DNA of 64,000 nt from Trichococcus collinsii (GCF_900107505.1 NZ_FNQH01000001.1:1-64000), one strand, 5' to 3'; positions 41,709 to 51,935 are shown, numbered from the stretch's first letter. The notes: generated by a model not told the origin, from the letters alone. Made by a program: numbers and translations.

Positions 41709-43141
41709 TGAGCTATCCATGGCAAAATATAAGCCCTAAGGATCCTTTCAGAGCAAGCCAGACGAGCTTGATTTCCGATGTGGACCGCAAAATCCTGACG
41801 CAATTGTATCAGCCCATCATCGGACCACAAGCTTTCAGCCTTTATTTGACGCTGCTTGCGGAGATTCCGCAAGAGAGCTATTGGAGCAAAGATCTGCTTC
41901 ATACCGAATTATTGGCTTTATTGAATAGCGGGATTCAAGAGTTCTATCAAGCACGGGTGAAATTGGAAGGGATCGGTTTACTGAAGACATTGCTTGTAAA
42001 CGAGCCTGAGAAGCAGTACCTATACGAATTGCAGCAGCCGCTGTCCAGTCATGCTTTTTTCAGTGATGACCTGATGGGGTTGCTGTTGTATGAAAAAGTC
42101 GGCGAACGGAAATTCCGCGACTTACAGCAGCGGTTCAGCCGACAAGTCCGCGACGTAAAAAATGCGGAAAACATCACCAAGTCCTTTTTGGATGTTTTTT
42201 CTTTCTCGGAAAGCGCCTTTACGGAGCAAGTGCGCATGAGACAGAACGATAATACGTTGTTGGGTGATAACGCAGCAAGCCTGCCCGTGATCGAGAATGA
42301 TGGGTTTGACTTCTCGTTTTTCCGACAGCTGTTGAACAAGCAATTCGTCAAACGTGAATCCATCACAAAGGAATTGGAGCACACCATCACTATTCTCTAC
42401 ACGCTGTATGGTTGCGATGAACTGCAGATGGCCCAGTTCATCCTGGAGGCCGCTGACATCGAATCAGGAAAAGTCGACGGGGAGGCCCTGAAAAAAATTG
42501 TGTCTGCTGCCTATGAACAGAGGCACAGCACCCGTTTAGAGATAAAGGACAAAGTCACCCAAAGCATCCAACTGGCAAAAGACACTGAAAAAGGCCGGGA
42601 ACAAAAATTGATTCAGGCACGCTTTTCCAGTGAAGAGATTGCGTTCATCAAGGCGTGTGAGCAATTGACGCCTCATCAGTTTCTGACCAGCATCAAAAAG
42701 CAAAAAGGAGGCATCGTGACCGCCTCGGAAACGCAATTGTTGCGGACGCTGATGGAAAAGGCCGATTTCAAGCCGAGTGTGCTCAATGTATTGACGCATT
42801 ACGTGTTGGTCATCCTCAATAATCCGCATCTTTCGAAGGCCTATGTGGAGGCAATCGCAAACGATTGGCTGCAGGATGGTGTCGATTCACCCGAAAAAGC
42901 CTTGGCGAAAGCGAAGCAATTCGCTGGAGAGATGAAAGCGAAAGCAGAAAAGCGTGCAGCCAGCCGAACAACCGCAAAGAATTACGGGAAAACGGTGGCG
43001 CGCAAGAAAGAAAACTTGCCTGATTGGGCTAAAGAGGAACATAAATCGGTTGTGGAAACACCTCTGACGCCGGAAGCGCAACAAAAATTGAATGAACGCA
43101 TCAAAAAATTAAAAAGTAGCGGAAAGGCAGGGGATGAGTGA
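41708..43141 (+). CDS. dnaB: replication initiation and membrane attachment protein DnaB
   Basis: 477 residues, the firmicute DnaB (not the helicase). Two DnaB/DnaD-type helical domains are recognisable, N-terminal winged helix region (PIIGPQAFSLYLTLL) and C-terminal DDBH2 region (about 310-400: FLTSIKKQKGGIVTASE), followed by a basic linker and tail. It loads the replicative helicase with DnaI and DnaD. Overlaps nrdR at its start and dnaI at its end. Confidence 0.93.
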   Translation: MSYPWQNISPKDPFRASQTSLISDVDRKILTQLYQPIIGPQAFSLYLTLLAEIPQESYWSKDLLHTELLALLNSGIQEFYQARVKLEGIGLLKTLLVNEPEKQYLYELQQPLSSHAFFSDDLMGLLLYEKVGERKFRDLQQRFSRQVRDVKNAENITKSFLDVFSFSESAFTEQVRMRQNDNTLLGDNAASLPVIENDGFDFSFFRQLLNKQFVKRESITKELEHTITILYTLYGCDELQMAQFILEAADIESGKVDGEALKKIVSAAYEQRHSTRLEIKDKVTQSIQLAKDTEKGREQKLIQARFSSEEIAFIKACEQLTPHQFLTSIKKQKGGIVTASETQLLRTLMEKADFKPSVLNVLTHYVLVILNNPHLSKAYVEAIANDWLQDGVDSPEKALAKAKQFAGEMKAKAEKRAASRTTAKNYGKTVARKKENLPDWAKEEHKSVVETPLTPEAQQKLNERIKKLKSSGKAGDE

Positions 43142-44067
43142 TGGATCATATCGGAAGAGCATTCTACAAATATATGAATAATCCCGAAATCAGCCAACGC
43201 TATAAAGGCATGATCGAAACTATCATGAAGGATGCTGATGTCCAAGCGTTCTTCCAGAAGCACGAAGAGCGCCTGACTCAGGAAATCGTCGAGAGAAGTT
43301 ATTCAAAACTGCACGAATATGTGCAGGAAAAAGATAAAATCCGGCTGGGGAAAGAATCGCAGAATCCTGGCTATGAGCCGCATCTTGTGCTGAATGCCGG
43401 TTATATAGATGTTGTCTATACACCGACCAATGAGACGATGGCGAGGGAAAAGGAAAAGGAATTGCGGAGTCGCGTCCATTCGATGTCGATGCCGAAGGAT
43501 GTACGCACGGCAACGTTGGATCGGTTTGTCCAATCAAACGAGCGGATGCCGGCCATTCTGGAATCGTTGAATTTCATTGATGCCTTCAATGCAAACCCGA
43601 AAGTACACCACCAGGCCCTTTATTTCTATGGTCCGTTCGGAGTCGGGAAATCCTATCTTCTGGGCGCAATCGCGCATGAATTGGCGATGGGCGGACATCT
43701 GACGACATTGATGCATTACCCGACCTTCACGATGGAGATGAAGCAGGCAATCCAGAGCAACACGGTCAACGAAAAGATTGATGCCGTGAAGAAAGCGGAG
43801 GTTCTGATGTTGGATGATATCGGAGCAGAAGCCAATTCTACATGGATCCGCGATGAAGTGCTCGGCGTCATCCTCCAGTACCGTATGCAGGAAGACTTGC
43901 CGACATTCTTCAGTTCCAACTTTACGATGCAACAGTTGGAGGAGCATTTGCGCATGGGTAACCGGGGCGATGACGAGCCGATGAAGGCTAAACGTCTGAT
44001 GGAACGGATCCGCTTCTTGTCGCGCGAAATTCCTATGACCGGGAAGAACCGCCGCTTCGAGCAATAG
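43141..44067 (+). CDS. dnaI: primosomal protein DnaI (helicase loader)
   Basis: 308 residues: N-terminal helicase-binding region, then an AAA+ domain with Walker A YGPFGVGKSYL (about 162), Walker B VLMLDDIGAE and sensor SSNFTMQQLEEHL. DnaI loads the replicative helicase. The ATG at 43141 overlaps the dnaB stop (TGATG) behind AGGGGATG; a GTG one codon earlier is also possible. Last gene of the nrdR-dnaB-dnaI transcript. Confidence 0.95.
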   Translation: MDHIGRAFYKYMNNPEISQRYKGMIETIMKDADVQAFFQKHEERLTQEIVERSYSKLHEYVQEKDKIRLGKESQNPGYEPHLVLNAGYIDVVYTPTNETMAREKEKELRSRVHSMSMPKDVRTATLDRFVQSNERMPAILESLNFIDAFNANPKVHHQALYFYGPFGVGKSYLLGAIAHELAMGGHLTTLMHYPTFTMEMKQAIQSNTVNEKIDAVKKAEVLMLDDIGAEANSTWIRDEVLGVILQYRMQEDLPTFFSSNFTMQQLEEHLRMGNRGDDEPMKAKRLMERIRFLSREIPMTGKNRRFEQ

Positions 44068-44104
44068 GCTGACGCAAAGCTGTTCTGCAATCAAAAGAGT
44101 TGGC

Positions 44105-44283
44105 TAGCTTCACGGGTAAGCCCTTCGGAAAGGATGAAGGAACCCCTTGTCTCTACGAGCCAAGGATACTATTCGACTAACCTGCTGACGCAGGAAGTCT
44201 CCCAGCATATTGCGCTCTACGATGCTCAGTCGGCTCGATTCCCTAAATTTCTTTCAGGGCTAAGCGAACCCGTTCAGCTTTTA
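44105..44283. repeat. CTAAATTTCTTTC palindrome family, long copy
   Basis: Left end AGCTTCACGGGTAAGCCC and right end AGGGCTAAGCGAACCCGTTC are imperfect inverted copies. The centre carries about 60 extra bases relative to the 117-bp copies; parts of that insert (TGTCTC, AGCCAAGGATACT, GGAAGTCTC) recur in the element at 59634-59937. It ends in CAGCTTTT and may terminate dnaI. With the T-box leader it accounts for the 595-base gap before thrS. Confidence 0.65.
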
Positions 44284-44294
44284 GTATTTTAAAC

Positions 44295-44323
44295 TTGAAA
44301 ACAACTGTTTTTTGTGTTTAAAT
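44295..44323 (+). promoter_or_regulatory. promoter of thrS
   Basis: TTGAAA (44295), 17-bp spacer, TTAAAT (44318). Confidence 0.6.
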
Positions 44324-44329
44324 GGACTA

Positions 44330-44606
44330 CAGATGAAACGAAAAACAAATCGATGAGAAAGACACCGATGGATGAACTGATTTTTAGCGAGGGATGGCTT
44401 GGTGAAACATCCTAATCAATCATGTGTCGACCCCTTTCGAGAGATTCCCTGAAACTGCAGTAGGGGGAAACGGTACGCTCGTTATCGCGTTCAAGTAAGG
44501 ATGAGACAGAATCTTAAGTGGATGCCTGTCGCACTCTTTAAATTTGGGTGGAACCACGTAGACACGTCCCATTTCCGGCTTAAGCTGGGGATGGGCTTTT
44601 TTTATT
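44330..44606 (+). promoter_or_regulatory. T-box leader of thrS
   Basis: The diagnostic T-box GGGTGGAACCACG is at 44546-44558, followed by a terminator hairpin (about 44565-44596) and seven T. Upstream are a Stem I region (44345-44440) with an AGCGAGGGATGG segment typical of its distal part. Uncharged tRNA-Thr would stabilise the antiterminator. A threonine codon is expected in the specifier loop; I could not place it with certainty. Confidence 0.92.
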
Positions 44607-44662
44607 GCCTTTTTTGTCATCCACATTGTACGTACAGAATTTAATTAATTGGAGGAATCAGC

Positions 44663-46597
44663 ATGTCAGAAATCAAAATCACTTTTCCTGATGGCGCCGT
44701 AAAAGTATTCGAAGCCGGCGTAACAGTGGAAGAAGTAGCAAAAAGCATCAGCAACAGCCTGGCCAAAAAGGCTTTGGCCGGAAAATTCAACGGGGAATTG
44801 GTCGACTTCACACGCCGATTGGAGACGGATGGTTCACTTGAAATCGTGACACCTGATCACGCAGACGGATTGGGTATCCTGCGTCACTCGACTGCCCACT
44901 TGATGGCGCATGCCTTGACGCGCCTGTTCCCTGAAATTCATTTTGGTGTAGGGCCAGCGATCGAAACTGGTTTCTATTATGATACCGATATGGAAGTGCA
45001 GCTTGCCGAAGAAGACTTGTCGAAAGTCGAAGCGGAAATGATGAACATCGTGAAGGCAAATTATCCAATCGTCAGACGTGAAGTGAGCCGAGCGGAAGCT
45101 TTGGAAATCTTCGCAAATGATCCTTACAAAGTTGAATTGATCACAGCGTTGCCTGAAGGTGACGTTATCACTGTCTATACGCAAGATGAATTCACTGACC
45201 TTTGCCGCGGCGTTCACGTACCGGCAACAGGCAAAATCCAAGTCTTCAAGCTGTTGTCGTTGGCGGGTGCCTACTGGAGAGGGAACTCGAACAACAAAAT
45301 GATGCAACGTGTCTACGGAACAGCCTTTTTCGACAAGAAAGCCTTGGCTGAATTCATCAAGATGCGCGAAGAAGCCAAAGAGCGCGATCACCGCAAATTA
45401 GGCAAAGAGTTGGACCTGTTCATGATCGCTCCTGAAGTCGGCTCCGGCTTGCCGTTCTGGTTGCCGAAAGGCGCAACAATCCGTCGTACACTTGAGCGTT
45501 ACATCGTCGATAAAGAAGTGAGCCTGGGTTACCAGCACGTCTATACACCGATCATGGCGAATGTGGAATTGTACAAAACTTCCGGCCACTGGGACCACTA
45601 CCATGAGGACATGTTCCCACCGATGGATATGGGCGATGGCGAAATGTTGGTATTGCGTCCGATGAACTGCCCGCACCACATGATGGTCTACAAGAACGAC
45701 ATCCACAGCTACCGTGAATTGCCGATCCGCATCGCGGAATTGGGCATGATGCACCGTTACGAAAAGAGCGGCGCTTTGTCCGGTCTGCAACGCGTACGCG
45801 AAATGACTCTGAATGATGCACATGCATTTGTCCGTCCGGATCAGATCAAGGACGAATTCAAACGCGTGCTGCAGTTGGTCATGGATGTTTATGCAGACTT
45901 CCAGATCAGCGATTACCGTTTCCGTCTGAGCTATCGCGACCCTGAAGACAAAGTGAAATACTTCGATGACGACGATATGTGGAACCGCGCAGAAGCGATG
46001 CTGAAGGAAGCAATGGACGAATTCGGTTTGGAATATTTCGAAGCGATCGGCGAAGCTGCTTTCTACGGCCCTAAATTGGACGTGCAGTTCAAGACAGCGA
46101 TGGGCTTGGAAGAAACGATGTCCACTATCCAATTGGACTTCCTGTTGCCTGAGCGCTTTGATCTGACTTATGTCGGCGAAGACGGTGAAAATAACCATCG
46201 TCCGGTCGTCATCCATCGTGGCGTTATCTCCACAATGGAGCGTTTTGTAGCGTATCTGATTGAAGAGTATAAAGGGGCATTCCCGGTATGGTTGGCTCCT
46301 GTCCAAGCAACGATCATCCCTGTCAATCTTGATCTGCATGCCGATCAAGCATTTGAACTGAAAGCCGTAATGGAACAGTTGGGTATGCGCGTCGAAGTCG
46401 ATGACCGCAACGAGAAGATGGGTTACAAAATCCGTGCTTCCCAGACTCAAAAAATCCCTTATCAGTTGGTTATAGGCGATCAGGAATTGCTGAACGGAAC
46501 CGTTACTGTCCGCCGTTATGGCTCGAAAGAAATGGTTACTTTCAGCATAGATGATTTCTTGGCTGAGGTTCAATCTGAAATCAAAAACTTCAAATAA
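44663..46597 (+). CDS. thrS: threonyl-tRNA synthetase
   Basis: 644 residues with the full domain set: TGS domain (1-62), editing SAD domain (about 70-225, with [10 protein letters not shown]), class II catalytic core (about 240-530; motif 2 [20 protein letters not shown], zinc ligands in MNCPHH) and anticodon-binding domain (about 540-644). Charges tRNA-Thr. TTGGAGGA precedes the ATG. Controlled by the T-box leader upstream. Confidence 0.98.
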   Translation: MSEIKITFPDGAVKVFEAGVTVEEVAKSISNSLAKKALAGKFNGELVDFTRRLETDGSLEIVTPDHADGLGILRHSTAHLMAHALTRLFPEIHFGVGPAIETGFYYDTDMEVQLAEEDLSKVEAEMMNIVKANYPIVRREVSRAEALEIFANDPYKVELITALPEGDVITVYTQDEFTDLCRGVHVPATGKIQVFKLLSLAGAYWRGNSNNKMMQRVYGTAFFDKKALAEFIKMREEAKERDHRKLGKELDLFMIAPEVGSGLPFWLPKGATIRRTLERYIVDKEVSLGYQHVYTPIMANVELYKTSGHWDHYHEDMFPPMDMGDGEMLVLRPMNCPHHMMVYKNDIHSYRELPIRIAELGMMHRYEKSGALSGLQRVREMTLNDAHAFVRPDQIKDEFKRVLQLVMDVYADFQISDYRFRLSYRDPEDKVKYFDDDDMWNRAEAMLKEAMDEFGLEYFEAIGEAAFYGPKLDVQFKTAMGLEETMSTIQLDFLLPERFDLTYVGEDGENNHRPVVIHRGVISTMERFVAYLIEEYKGAFPVWLAPVQATIIPVNLDLHADQAFELKAVMEQLGMRVEVDDRNEKMGYKIRASQTQKIPYQLVIGDQELLNGTVTVRRYGSKEMVTFSIDDFLAEVQSEIKNFK

Positions 46598-46674
46598 TCT
46601 TATCAAATCCACATCTTTCTGAGTAAATCATGATACAATAAGTTTCAGTGATGTAGCTTTGATTCTGTTAGCTT

Positions 46675-46722
46675 GATGAAGGCCCGGAACATGGCAGTTT
46701 GTGTTCCGGGCCTTCATCTTTA
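46675..46722 (+). terminator. terminator of thrS
   Basis: Perfect arms GATGAAGGCCCGGAACA and TGTTCCGGGCCTTCATC followed by TTTAT. Confidence 0.9.
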
Positions 46723-46769
46723 TATTAGAGGAAAGTATAAAATGTTTTATGCAACCAAAAAAGTTGGCT

Positions 46770-46886
46770 AGCTTCACGGGTAAGCCCTTCGGAAATTAGA
46801 TAAATCGTACCTATTGCGCTCTATGATGCTCAGTCGGCACGATTTCCTAAATTTCTTTCAGGGCTGAGCGAACCCGTTCAGCTTTT
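46770..46886. repeat. CTAAATTTCTTTC palindrome family, 117-bp copy
   Basis: Left arm AGCTTCACGGGTAAGCCC and right arm GGGCTGAGCGAACCCGTTC, inner CGGAAATTAG with CTAAATTTC, centre TTGCGCTCTATGATGCTC. Almost identical in length and sequence to 56716-56832. The preceding AGTTGGCT is shared with the copy at 44105. It lies between thrS and the M20 gene together with the thrS terminator. Confidence 0.7.
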
Positions 46887-46917
46887 CTTATTTTGCTTAA
46901 TGGGGGATGATGAGAAG

Positions 46918-48108
46918 ATGTTAAGAGATGAATTGATGAAAATGTTGGATGGCCGCGAAGATGAAATGATTTCTCTGCGCCGTTATTTCCATGAGCATCC
47001 CGAACTGTCATTCGACGAGAAGGAAACGGCTGCGTTCATCGCCAGTTTCTATGAAGATAAACCGGTTGATGTGCAGACGAACGTCGGAAACGGTTATGGC
47101 ATCGTTGTCACGATCAATGGGAAACAACCCGGCCGCACCATAGCGTTGCGGGCGGATTTCGATGCGCTGCAGATTGAGGAACAGACCGGTCTGCCATTCG
47201 CATCCAAAAATCCAGGCGTCATGCACGCTTGCGGACATGACGGACACACCGCCTATCTGATGGTCTTGGCTGATTGCCTGATCCGTCTGCGGGACCAGTG
47301 GGAAGGGACCGTCAAAATCGTGCATCAGCATGCCGAAGAAATGGCCCCGGCAGGTGCCAAGAGCATCGTGGAATCCGGCTTGCTTGACGATGTCGATGAA
47401 ATCTACGGCATCCATTTCTATCCGGATTATGAAGTTGGCACCGTCTTTTACACTAGCGGCTACGCTTATGCAGGCTGCAGCGACATCAAAGTCACGATCC
47501 AGGGGACGGGCGGGCATGGTTCGCAGCCGCATCGCTCCAATGATACAATCGTGGCGGCATCAAGCTTCGTGATGAATCTGCAAACCATCGTTTCCCGGCG
47601 CATCAACCCTTATGACATGGCTGTTGTGACGATTGGCTCCTTCGAGGCGGTCGGCAGCAGCAATGTCATCAAGGACAGCTTGATTCTGCGGGGGGATGCC
47701 CGTTACATGGATCTTGCAGTCGGAAAAGTCATCGAGGAGCATTTCCACCGGATTGGCCGCGGACTTGAAGAAATGTATGACGTGAAAGTGGAAATCGACT
47801 ACAACTCAGATTACCCGCCTTTGTACAACCATCCGAAAGAGACTGCGAAAGCTGCTGCTGTTCTGGAAAAAAATGGTGTCGGGTCATACTTGAACCAGGT
47901 CATCGCAACTTCTGCCAACACCGGAGCGGAGGATTTCGGACAGTATCTGCTGAAAATCCCCGGCGCTTTCCTGAATGTCGGCGCTCGCCCGGAACAGGCA
48001 GAAGTTTTCAATAATCATCACCCGAAATTTGACATCAATGAAAAAGCTCTATTGGTCGCGGCTAAAACAGTCGCTGACATTACCCTTGCGGCGTTAGCCG
48101 GGGAATGA
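46918..48108 (+). CDS. M20-family amidohydrolase (hippurate hydrolase/aminoacylase-like)
   Basis: 396 residues. Metal-binding pattern of the amidohydrolase branch: LRADFDALQIEE, HACGHDGHT, HQHAEEMAPAGA with the catalytic Glu pair, and a dimerisation domain containing GTGGHGSQPHRSND. Likely removes acyl groups from an amino acid or peptide; the substrate is unknown. Start at 46918 is supported by GGGGGATG; an ATG 18 bases earlier is the alternative. It lies 18 bases before folE and may share its transcript, though no role in folate synthesis is apparent (some M20 enzymes split p-aminobenzoyl-glutamate). Confidence 0.88.
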   Translation: MLRDELMKMLDGREDEMISLRRYFHEHPELSFDEKETAAFIASFYEDKPVDVQTNVGNGYGIVVTINGKQPGRTIALRADFDALQIEEQTGLPFASKNPGVMHACGHDGHTAYLMVLADCLIRLRDQWEGTVKIVHQHAEEMAPAGAKSIVESGLLDDVDEIYGIHFYPDYEVGTVFYTSGYAYAGCSDIKVTIQGTGGHGSQPHRSNDTIVAASSFVMNLQTIVSRRINPYDMAVVTIGSFEAVGSSNVIKDSLILRGDARYMDLAVGKVIEEHFHRIGRGLEEMYDVKVEIDYNSDYPPLYNHPKETAKAAAVLEKNGVGSYLNQVIATSANTGAEDFGQYLLKIPGAFLNVGARPEQAEVFNNHHPKFDINEKALLVAAKTVADITLAALAGE

Positions 48109-48126
48109 GCGTTTAGGAGGATAAAA

Positions 48127-48684
48127 ATGGATTTAAAAAAGATTGAAACCGCCGTCCAAATGATTTTGGAAGCGATTGGGGAAGATCCGAACCGCTCGGG
48201 ACTGCAAGATACACCGAAGCGGGTGGCGCGCATGTATGCGGAAATTTTTTCCGGTGTCGAGAAAGACCCTGCCGATCACGCTAAGGTGGTTTTCCATGAA
48301 GATACCGACGAAATCGTATTGGTGAAGGACATTCCATTTTATTCCACTTGCGAACATCATCTGGTTCCGTTTTTCGGGGTAGGCCATATCGCTTATATGC
48401 CAAAAGATGGACAGGTGATCGGTTTAAGCAAGCTGGCGCGTATCCTGGATGAGGTCAGCAAAAAACCGCAGATCCAAGAACGGATCACGACGACGGTTGC
48501 GGATATCCTGATGGAGCATTTGCAACCGCAGGGGGTCATGGTGGTTTTGGAAGCCGAGCATATGTGCATGACGATGCGAGGCGTGAAAAAGCCGGGCAGC
48601 AAGACCGTGACATCCGCAGTCCGTGGCGCATTCAAACAATCATTCAAATCCAGAAGCGAAGTGCTGGAATTGATCAAACTGTAG
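48127..48684 (+). CDS. folE: GTP cyclohydrolase I
   Basis: 185 residues. Zinc ligands in [14 protein letters not shown] and [22 protein letters not shown] and IGLSKLARI are family signatures. Converts GTP to dihydroneopterin triphosphate, the first step of folate synthesis. TTAGGAGG precedes the ATG. First of four consecutive folate genes. Confidence 0.97.
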   Translation: MDLKKIETAVQMILEAIGEDPNRSGLQDTPKRVARMYAEIFSGVEKDPADHAKVVFHEDTDEIVLVKDIPFYSTCEHHLVPFFGVGHIAYMPKDGQVIGLSKLARILDEVSKKPQIQERITTTVADILMEHLQPQGVMVVLEAEHMCMTMRGVKKPGSKTVTSAVRGAFKQSFKSRSEVLELIKL

Positions 48685-48715
48685 ACACATTACACGCTGA
48701 CGAGGAGAATGAACT

Positions 48716-49549
48716 TTGAAATTAACGACGAATACAAAAATATATGATCTGTCGCAGCGTAGCCATATTATGGGGATACTGAATGTGACGCCCGATTCGT
48801 TTTCCGACGGAGGGGAGTGGAACACGGTCGAAAAAGCCATTGCCCACGCTATCGAAATGGTTGCGGAAGGCGCCGACATCATCGACATCGGCGGAGAATC
48901 CACCCGTCCTGGCCACACCCAGATTTCTGATGAAGAAGAAATTGCCCGCGTGGTGCCAATCATTGAAGCGCTCAAAAAGGCGGTCGATGTACCACTTTCG
49001 ATTGATACCTACAAGTCGGCGGTCGCCCGTGCGGCTTGTGAAGCTGGCATCGATATCATCAACGACATCTGGGGCTGCAAGTACGATCCAGAGATCGCGG
49101 CGGTGGCGGCGGAATTTGATGTGCCGATCATTTTGATGCATAACCGGGAAAAATCAGATTATGCATTTTTGATCGAAGATATGTTGGCTGATCTGGCGGA
49201 GAGCGTGCGGATCGCAGTGTCCGCAGGCGTCAAAAGGGAAAACATCATCCTGGATCCCGGCTGCGGATTCGGAAAAACCTATGAAGACAATCTTAATGTA
49301 GTCCATCATCTAAAGCGATTTACGGAGCTAGGTTACCCAGTGCTATTGGGAACTTCTCGGAAACGGTTCATCGGAACGGCGCTTGGGGATCTCCCTTTCA
49401 AGGAGCGCGATCTGGGGACAGCCGCAACGACTGCACTAGGCATCATGAATGGCGCGCAATTGTTCCGCGTGCATAATGTGAGGGCGAATGCGGAAATGGC
49501 CCGGATGATGGATATCATGTTGAAAAAAGGAGAGAGCCCAATTGGATAA
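48716..49549 (+). CDS. folP: dihydropteroate synthase
   Basis: 277 residues, TIM barrel. Signatures GILNVTPDSFSDGG, DIGGESTRPGH, SIDTYKSAVA and LDPGCGFGKT. Joins hydroxymethyl-dihydropterin diphosphate with p-aminobenzoate; target of sulfonamides. The start is TTG 48716 behind GAGGAGA. Overlaps folB by eight bases. Confidence 0.96.
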   Translation: MKLTTNTKIYDLSQRSHIMGILNVTPDSFSDGGEWNTVEKAIAHAIEMVAEGADIIDIGGESTRPGHTQISDEEEIARVVPIIEALKKAVDVPLSIDTYKSAVARAACEAGIDIINDIWGCKYDPEIAAVAAEFDVPIILMHNREKSDYAFLIEDMLADLAESVRIAVSAGVKRENIILDPGCGFGKTYEDNLNVVHHLKRFTELGYPVLLGTSRKRFIGTALGDLPFKERDLGTAATTALGIMNGAQLFRVHNVRANAEMARMMDIMLKKGESPIG

Positions 49550-49910
49550 AATCTATTTGAATAATCTGCAGTTTTATGCCTTTCATGGATTGAATGCGGA
49601 AGAAAAGGTGTTGGGACAACGATTCAATGTAGATGTTGTGCTGCACACCGATACAAGAAAAGCCGGCTACAGCGATAAAATGGAGGATTCCATCCATTAC
49701 GGCCATGCCTACAAGGCTGTTAAAGCGGTAGTGGAGGGTGAAAACTTCAACCTGATCGAAGCTTTGACTGAGCACATCGCCATCGCCTTGTTTGCGCGCT
49801 TCGACGGGCTGCAGGCTTGCCAAGTGAAAGTCATCAAACCGGATCCTCCGATCGTCGGTCATTATGATTCCGTTGCGGTTGAAATCTACCGCGAAAGGGA
49901 AGGGAGCTAA
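49542..49910 (+). CDS. folB: dihydroneopterin aldolase
   Basis: 122 residues, tunnelling fold: FYAFHGLNAEEKVLGQRF at the start, catalytic Glu in NFNLIEALTEHIA and Lys in VKVIKPDPP. Makes hydroxymethyl-dihydropterin. Start is TTG 49542 behind AAAGGAGAG, inside the end of folP. Confidence 0.95.
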   Translation: MDKIYLNNLQFYAFHGLNAEEKVLGQRFNVDVVLHTDTRKAGYSDKMEDSIHYGHAYKAVKAVVEGENFNLIEALTEHIAIALFARFDGLQACQVKVIKPDPPIVGHYDSVAVEIYREREGS

Positions 49911-49914
49911 GATC

Positions 49915-50415
49915 ATGCCTGTCGTCTACATCGCCTTAGGCACGAATCTGGAACCACGCGCGGACCATCTCGAAAAAGCTTTGGAGCTCTTTCGGTCCTT
50001 GACGGATTTGGAAGTGAAGCGCGTATCCTCCATTTATGAGTCGAAACCCGTCGGCTATCTCGATCAGCCGGATTTCCTGAACCTAGTGTTCGAAGCGGAA
50101 ACGGATTTGTTGCCGTTGGATTTGCTGGACAAATGCCAAAGCATCGAACAGGAGCTCGGAAGAGTGCGGACCATCCGCTTCGGCCCGCGCACGCTAGATG
50201 TTGACATTGTTTTGTACGGAGTGGAAAGTTTCGCAGAGGAACGGTTGATCGTGCCGCATCCAAGGATGCAGGAGCGCGCCTTTGTACTGTTGCCCTTGCA
50301 GGAACTGAATCCCGAATTAACCGTTCCGGAGTGGAATAAAACAGTCAATGAATTGGTGGCGGAATTGCCAGCGAATGATCTCGAAGAAATCTGGAAATAC
50401 GCACCAGAATACTGA
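49915..50415 (+). CDS. folK: hydroxymethyl-dihydropterin pyrophosphokinase
   Basis: 166 residues. IALGTNLEPRADHLEKAL at the N-terminus and the HPPK signature RFGPRTLDVDIVLYG with following PHPRMQERAFVL. Activates the pterin for FolP. ATG 49915 follows GGGAAGGGAG, four bases after folB. No folC is present in this cluster. Confidence 0.96.
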   Translation: MPVVYIALGTNLEPRADHLEKALELFRSLTDLEVKRVSSIYESKPVGYLDQPDFLNLVFEAETDLLPLDLLDKCQSIEQELGRVRTIRFGPRTLDVDIVLYGVESFAEERLIVPHPRMQERAFVLLPLQELNPELTVPEWNKTVNELVAELPANDLEEIWKYAPEY

Positions 50416-50459
50416 ATGATTGACGTATGTTGAAAATGAAGATTTTTAGAGAAATGCTC

Positions 50460-50488
50460 TTGACGTTTTCATATAAACAAGGTATACT
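50460..50488 (+). promoter_or_regulatory. promoter of infC-rpmI-rplT
   Basis: TTGACG (50460), 17-bp spacer, TATACT (50483). Confidence 0.82.
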
Positions 50489-50496
50489 ATAAAAGT

Positions 50497-50630
50497 TGAG
50501 AAATTAAGCAGAGGCACCCGCTTCTCGCCTAAGTGGACAATTGCGTCCCTGGGCCAGATATGTACAAGTAACTTGCAGCAATGCGAGTATTGTCGGCGGG
50601 GTAGTATGACCCGCCGACTTTTTTCTGCGT
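50497..50630 (+). promoter_or_regulatory. L20-type autoregulatory leader with attenuator
   Basis: Between promoter and infC lies a leader with AGAGGCACCCGCTTCTCGCC and a strong terminator GTCGGCGGG (50592-50600)/CCCGCCGAC (50610-50618) plus six T. In firmicutes L20 binds such a leader and provokes early termination of its own operon. The match to that family is from memory of its layout and sequence; the terminator is plain. Confidence 0.75.
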
Positions 50631-50663
50631 TCTTTCTCTCAAATATCATGGAGGTGAACGACC

Positions 50664-51179
50664 ATAGCAAAAGATATGATGGTTAACGACGGCATCCGTG
50701 CCCGCGAGCTACGCATTATCGGTAGTGACGGCGAGCAACTAGGAGTCAAATCGAAAAGTGATGCATTGCAGATTGCAGAAGCAGCAAACTTAGATTTAGT
50801 TTTGGTATCGCCAAATGCAAACCCGCCCGTTGCCCGTATTATGGATTACGGCAAGTTCCGTTTCGATCAACAAAAACGTGAACGTGAAGCCCGTAAAAAC
50901 CAAAAAGTGGTAAGCCTTAAAGAAGTGCGCTTGAGTCCTTCCATCGACGAAAATGATTTTCAAACGAAAATGCGGAATGCTCGCAAATTCTTAGAAAAAG
51001 GTGACAAAGTGAAAGCATCCATCCGATTCAAAGGACGTGCGATCACCCACAAAGAAATCGGACAAAGGGTCCTTGATCGCCTTGCATCTGAGCTTACTGA
51101 CGTTTCGACGATTGAATCTCATCCTAAAATGGACGGAAGAAGCATGTTCTTGATGTTGGCACCAAAAGCCGATAAATAA
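50664..51179 (+). CDS. infC: translation initiation factor IF-3
   Basis: 171 residues. [43 protein letters not shown] and [19 protein letters not shown] are the IF-3 hallmarks; N- and C-domains complete. The start is read as ATA at 50664, because GGAGGTG stands seven bases before it and the product then begins [12 protein letters not shown] as in relatives; ATG 50676 is poorly spaced. Rare AUN starts on infC are known and let IF-3 control its own synthesis. First gene of the infC-rpmI-rplT operon. Confidence 0.95.
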   Translation: MAKDMMVNDGIRARELRIIGSDGEQLGVKSKSDALQIAEAANLDLVLVSPNANPPVARIMDYGKFRFDQQKREREARKNQKVVSLKEVRLSPSIDENDFQTKMRNARKFLEKGDKVKASIRFKGRAITHKEIGQRVLDRLASELTDVSTIESHPKMDGRSMFLMLAPKADK

Positions 51180-51209
51180 ATTTGTAACTTAATTTAGGAG
51201 GAAAGACAA

Positions 51210-51410
51210 ATGCCAAAACAAAAAACTCACCGTGGTTCAGCTAAACGTTTCAAAAGAACTGGTAACGGCGGACTAAAACGTTGGAGCGCTTTTACAAGCC
51301 ATAGATTCCACGGAAAAACGAAGAAACAAAGACGTCAATTGCGTCAAGCTTCAATGGTTAGCGCATCTGATATGAAACGCATCAGCCAACAATTATCACA
51401 AATGAAATAA
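51210..51410 (+). CDS. rpmI: ribosomal protein L35
   Basis: 66 residues, very basic: [20 protein letters not shown] at the start and [17 protein letters not shown]. Part of the 50S subunit. AGGAGG precedes the ATG; between infC and rplT as nearly everywhere in bacteria. Confidence 0.98.
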   Translation: MPKQKTHRGSAKRFKRTGNGGLKRWSAFTSHRFHGKTKKQRRQLRQASMVSASDMKRISQQLSQMK

Positions 51411-51463
51411 TTCTAAACAACAATACGAGATAGAACTTTGGTTCTAATAAGGAGGAAATCACT

Positions 51464-51823
51464 ATGCCACGTGTAAAAGGTGGGACAGTAACCCGTAAAC
51501 GCCGCAAAAAGATTATTAAATTATCTAAAGGTTATTACGGTTCAAAACATACATTATTCAAAACAGCTAAAGAACAAGTAATGAAATCTTATACTTATGC
51601 TTACAGAGACCGTCGTCAAAAGAAACGTGACTTCCGTAGATTATGGGTCACTCGTATCAACGCGGCTGCTCGCATCAACGGCATGAGCTACAGCACTTTG
51701 ATCCACGGATTGAAACTTGCTGGTATCGAAATGAACCGTAAAATGTTGGCTGACTTGGCTGTAACAGACGCTGCAGCTTTCACTGCAGTAGCTGAACAAG
51801 CTAAAGCTGCTTTGGCTAAATAA
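51464..51823 (+). CDS. rplT: ribosomal protein L20
   Basis: 119 residues: [60 protein letters not shown]. 50S assembly protein and, in firmicutes, repressor of its own operon through the leader upstream. TAAGGAGGA precedes the ATG. Confidence 0.98.
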   Translation: MPRVKGGTVTRKRRKKIIKLSKGYYGSKHTLFKTAKEQVMKSYTYAYRDRRQKKRDFRRLWVTRINAAARINGMSYSTLIHGLKLAGIEMNRKMLADLAVTDAAAFTAVAEQAKAALAK

Positions 51824-51829
51824 TTTTTG

Positions 51830-51877
51830 AATCGCTGCCTCTCCGGTCTTTGACTGGGAGTGCGGCGATTTTTTTGT
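51830..51877 (+). terminator. terminator of infC-rpmI-rplT
   Basis: AATCGC...GCGATT outer arms with CTCC/GGGAG inside, then seven T. Confidence 0.85.
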
Positions 51878-51935
51878 TTTTTTTACTGTGAATGCTATAC
51901 TGATATTATGTCAGTAAATCAATGGGGGTATCATT

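Noticed and set aside
45398-46612. 404-codon open frame antisense to thrS
   Set aside because: It mirrors the codon bias of thrS, has no ribosome site or recognisable domain, and thrS is certain.
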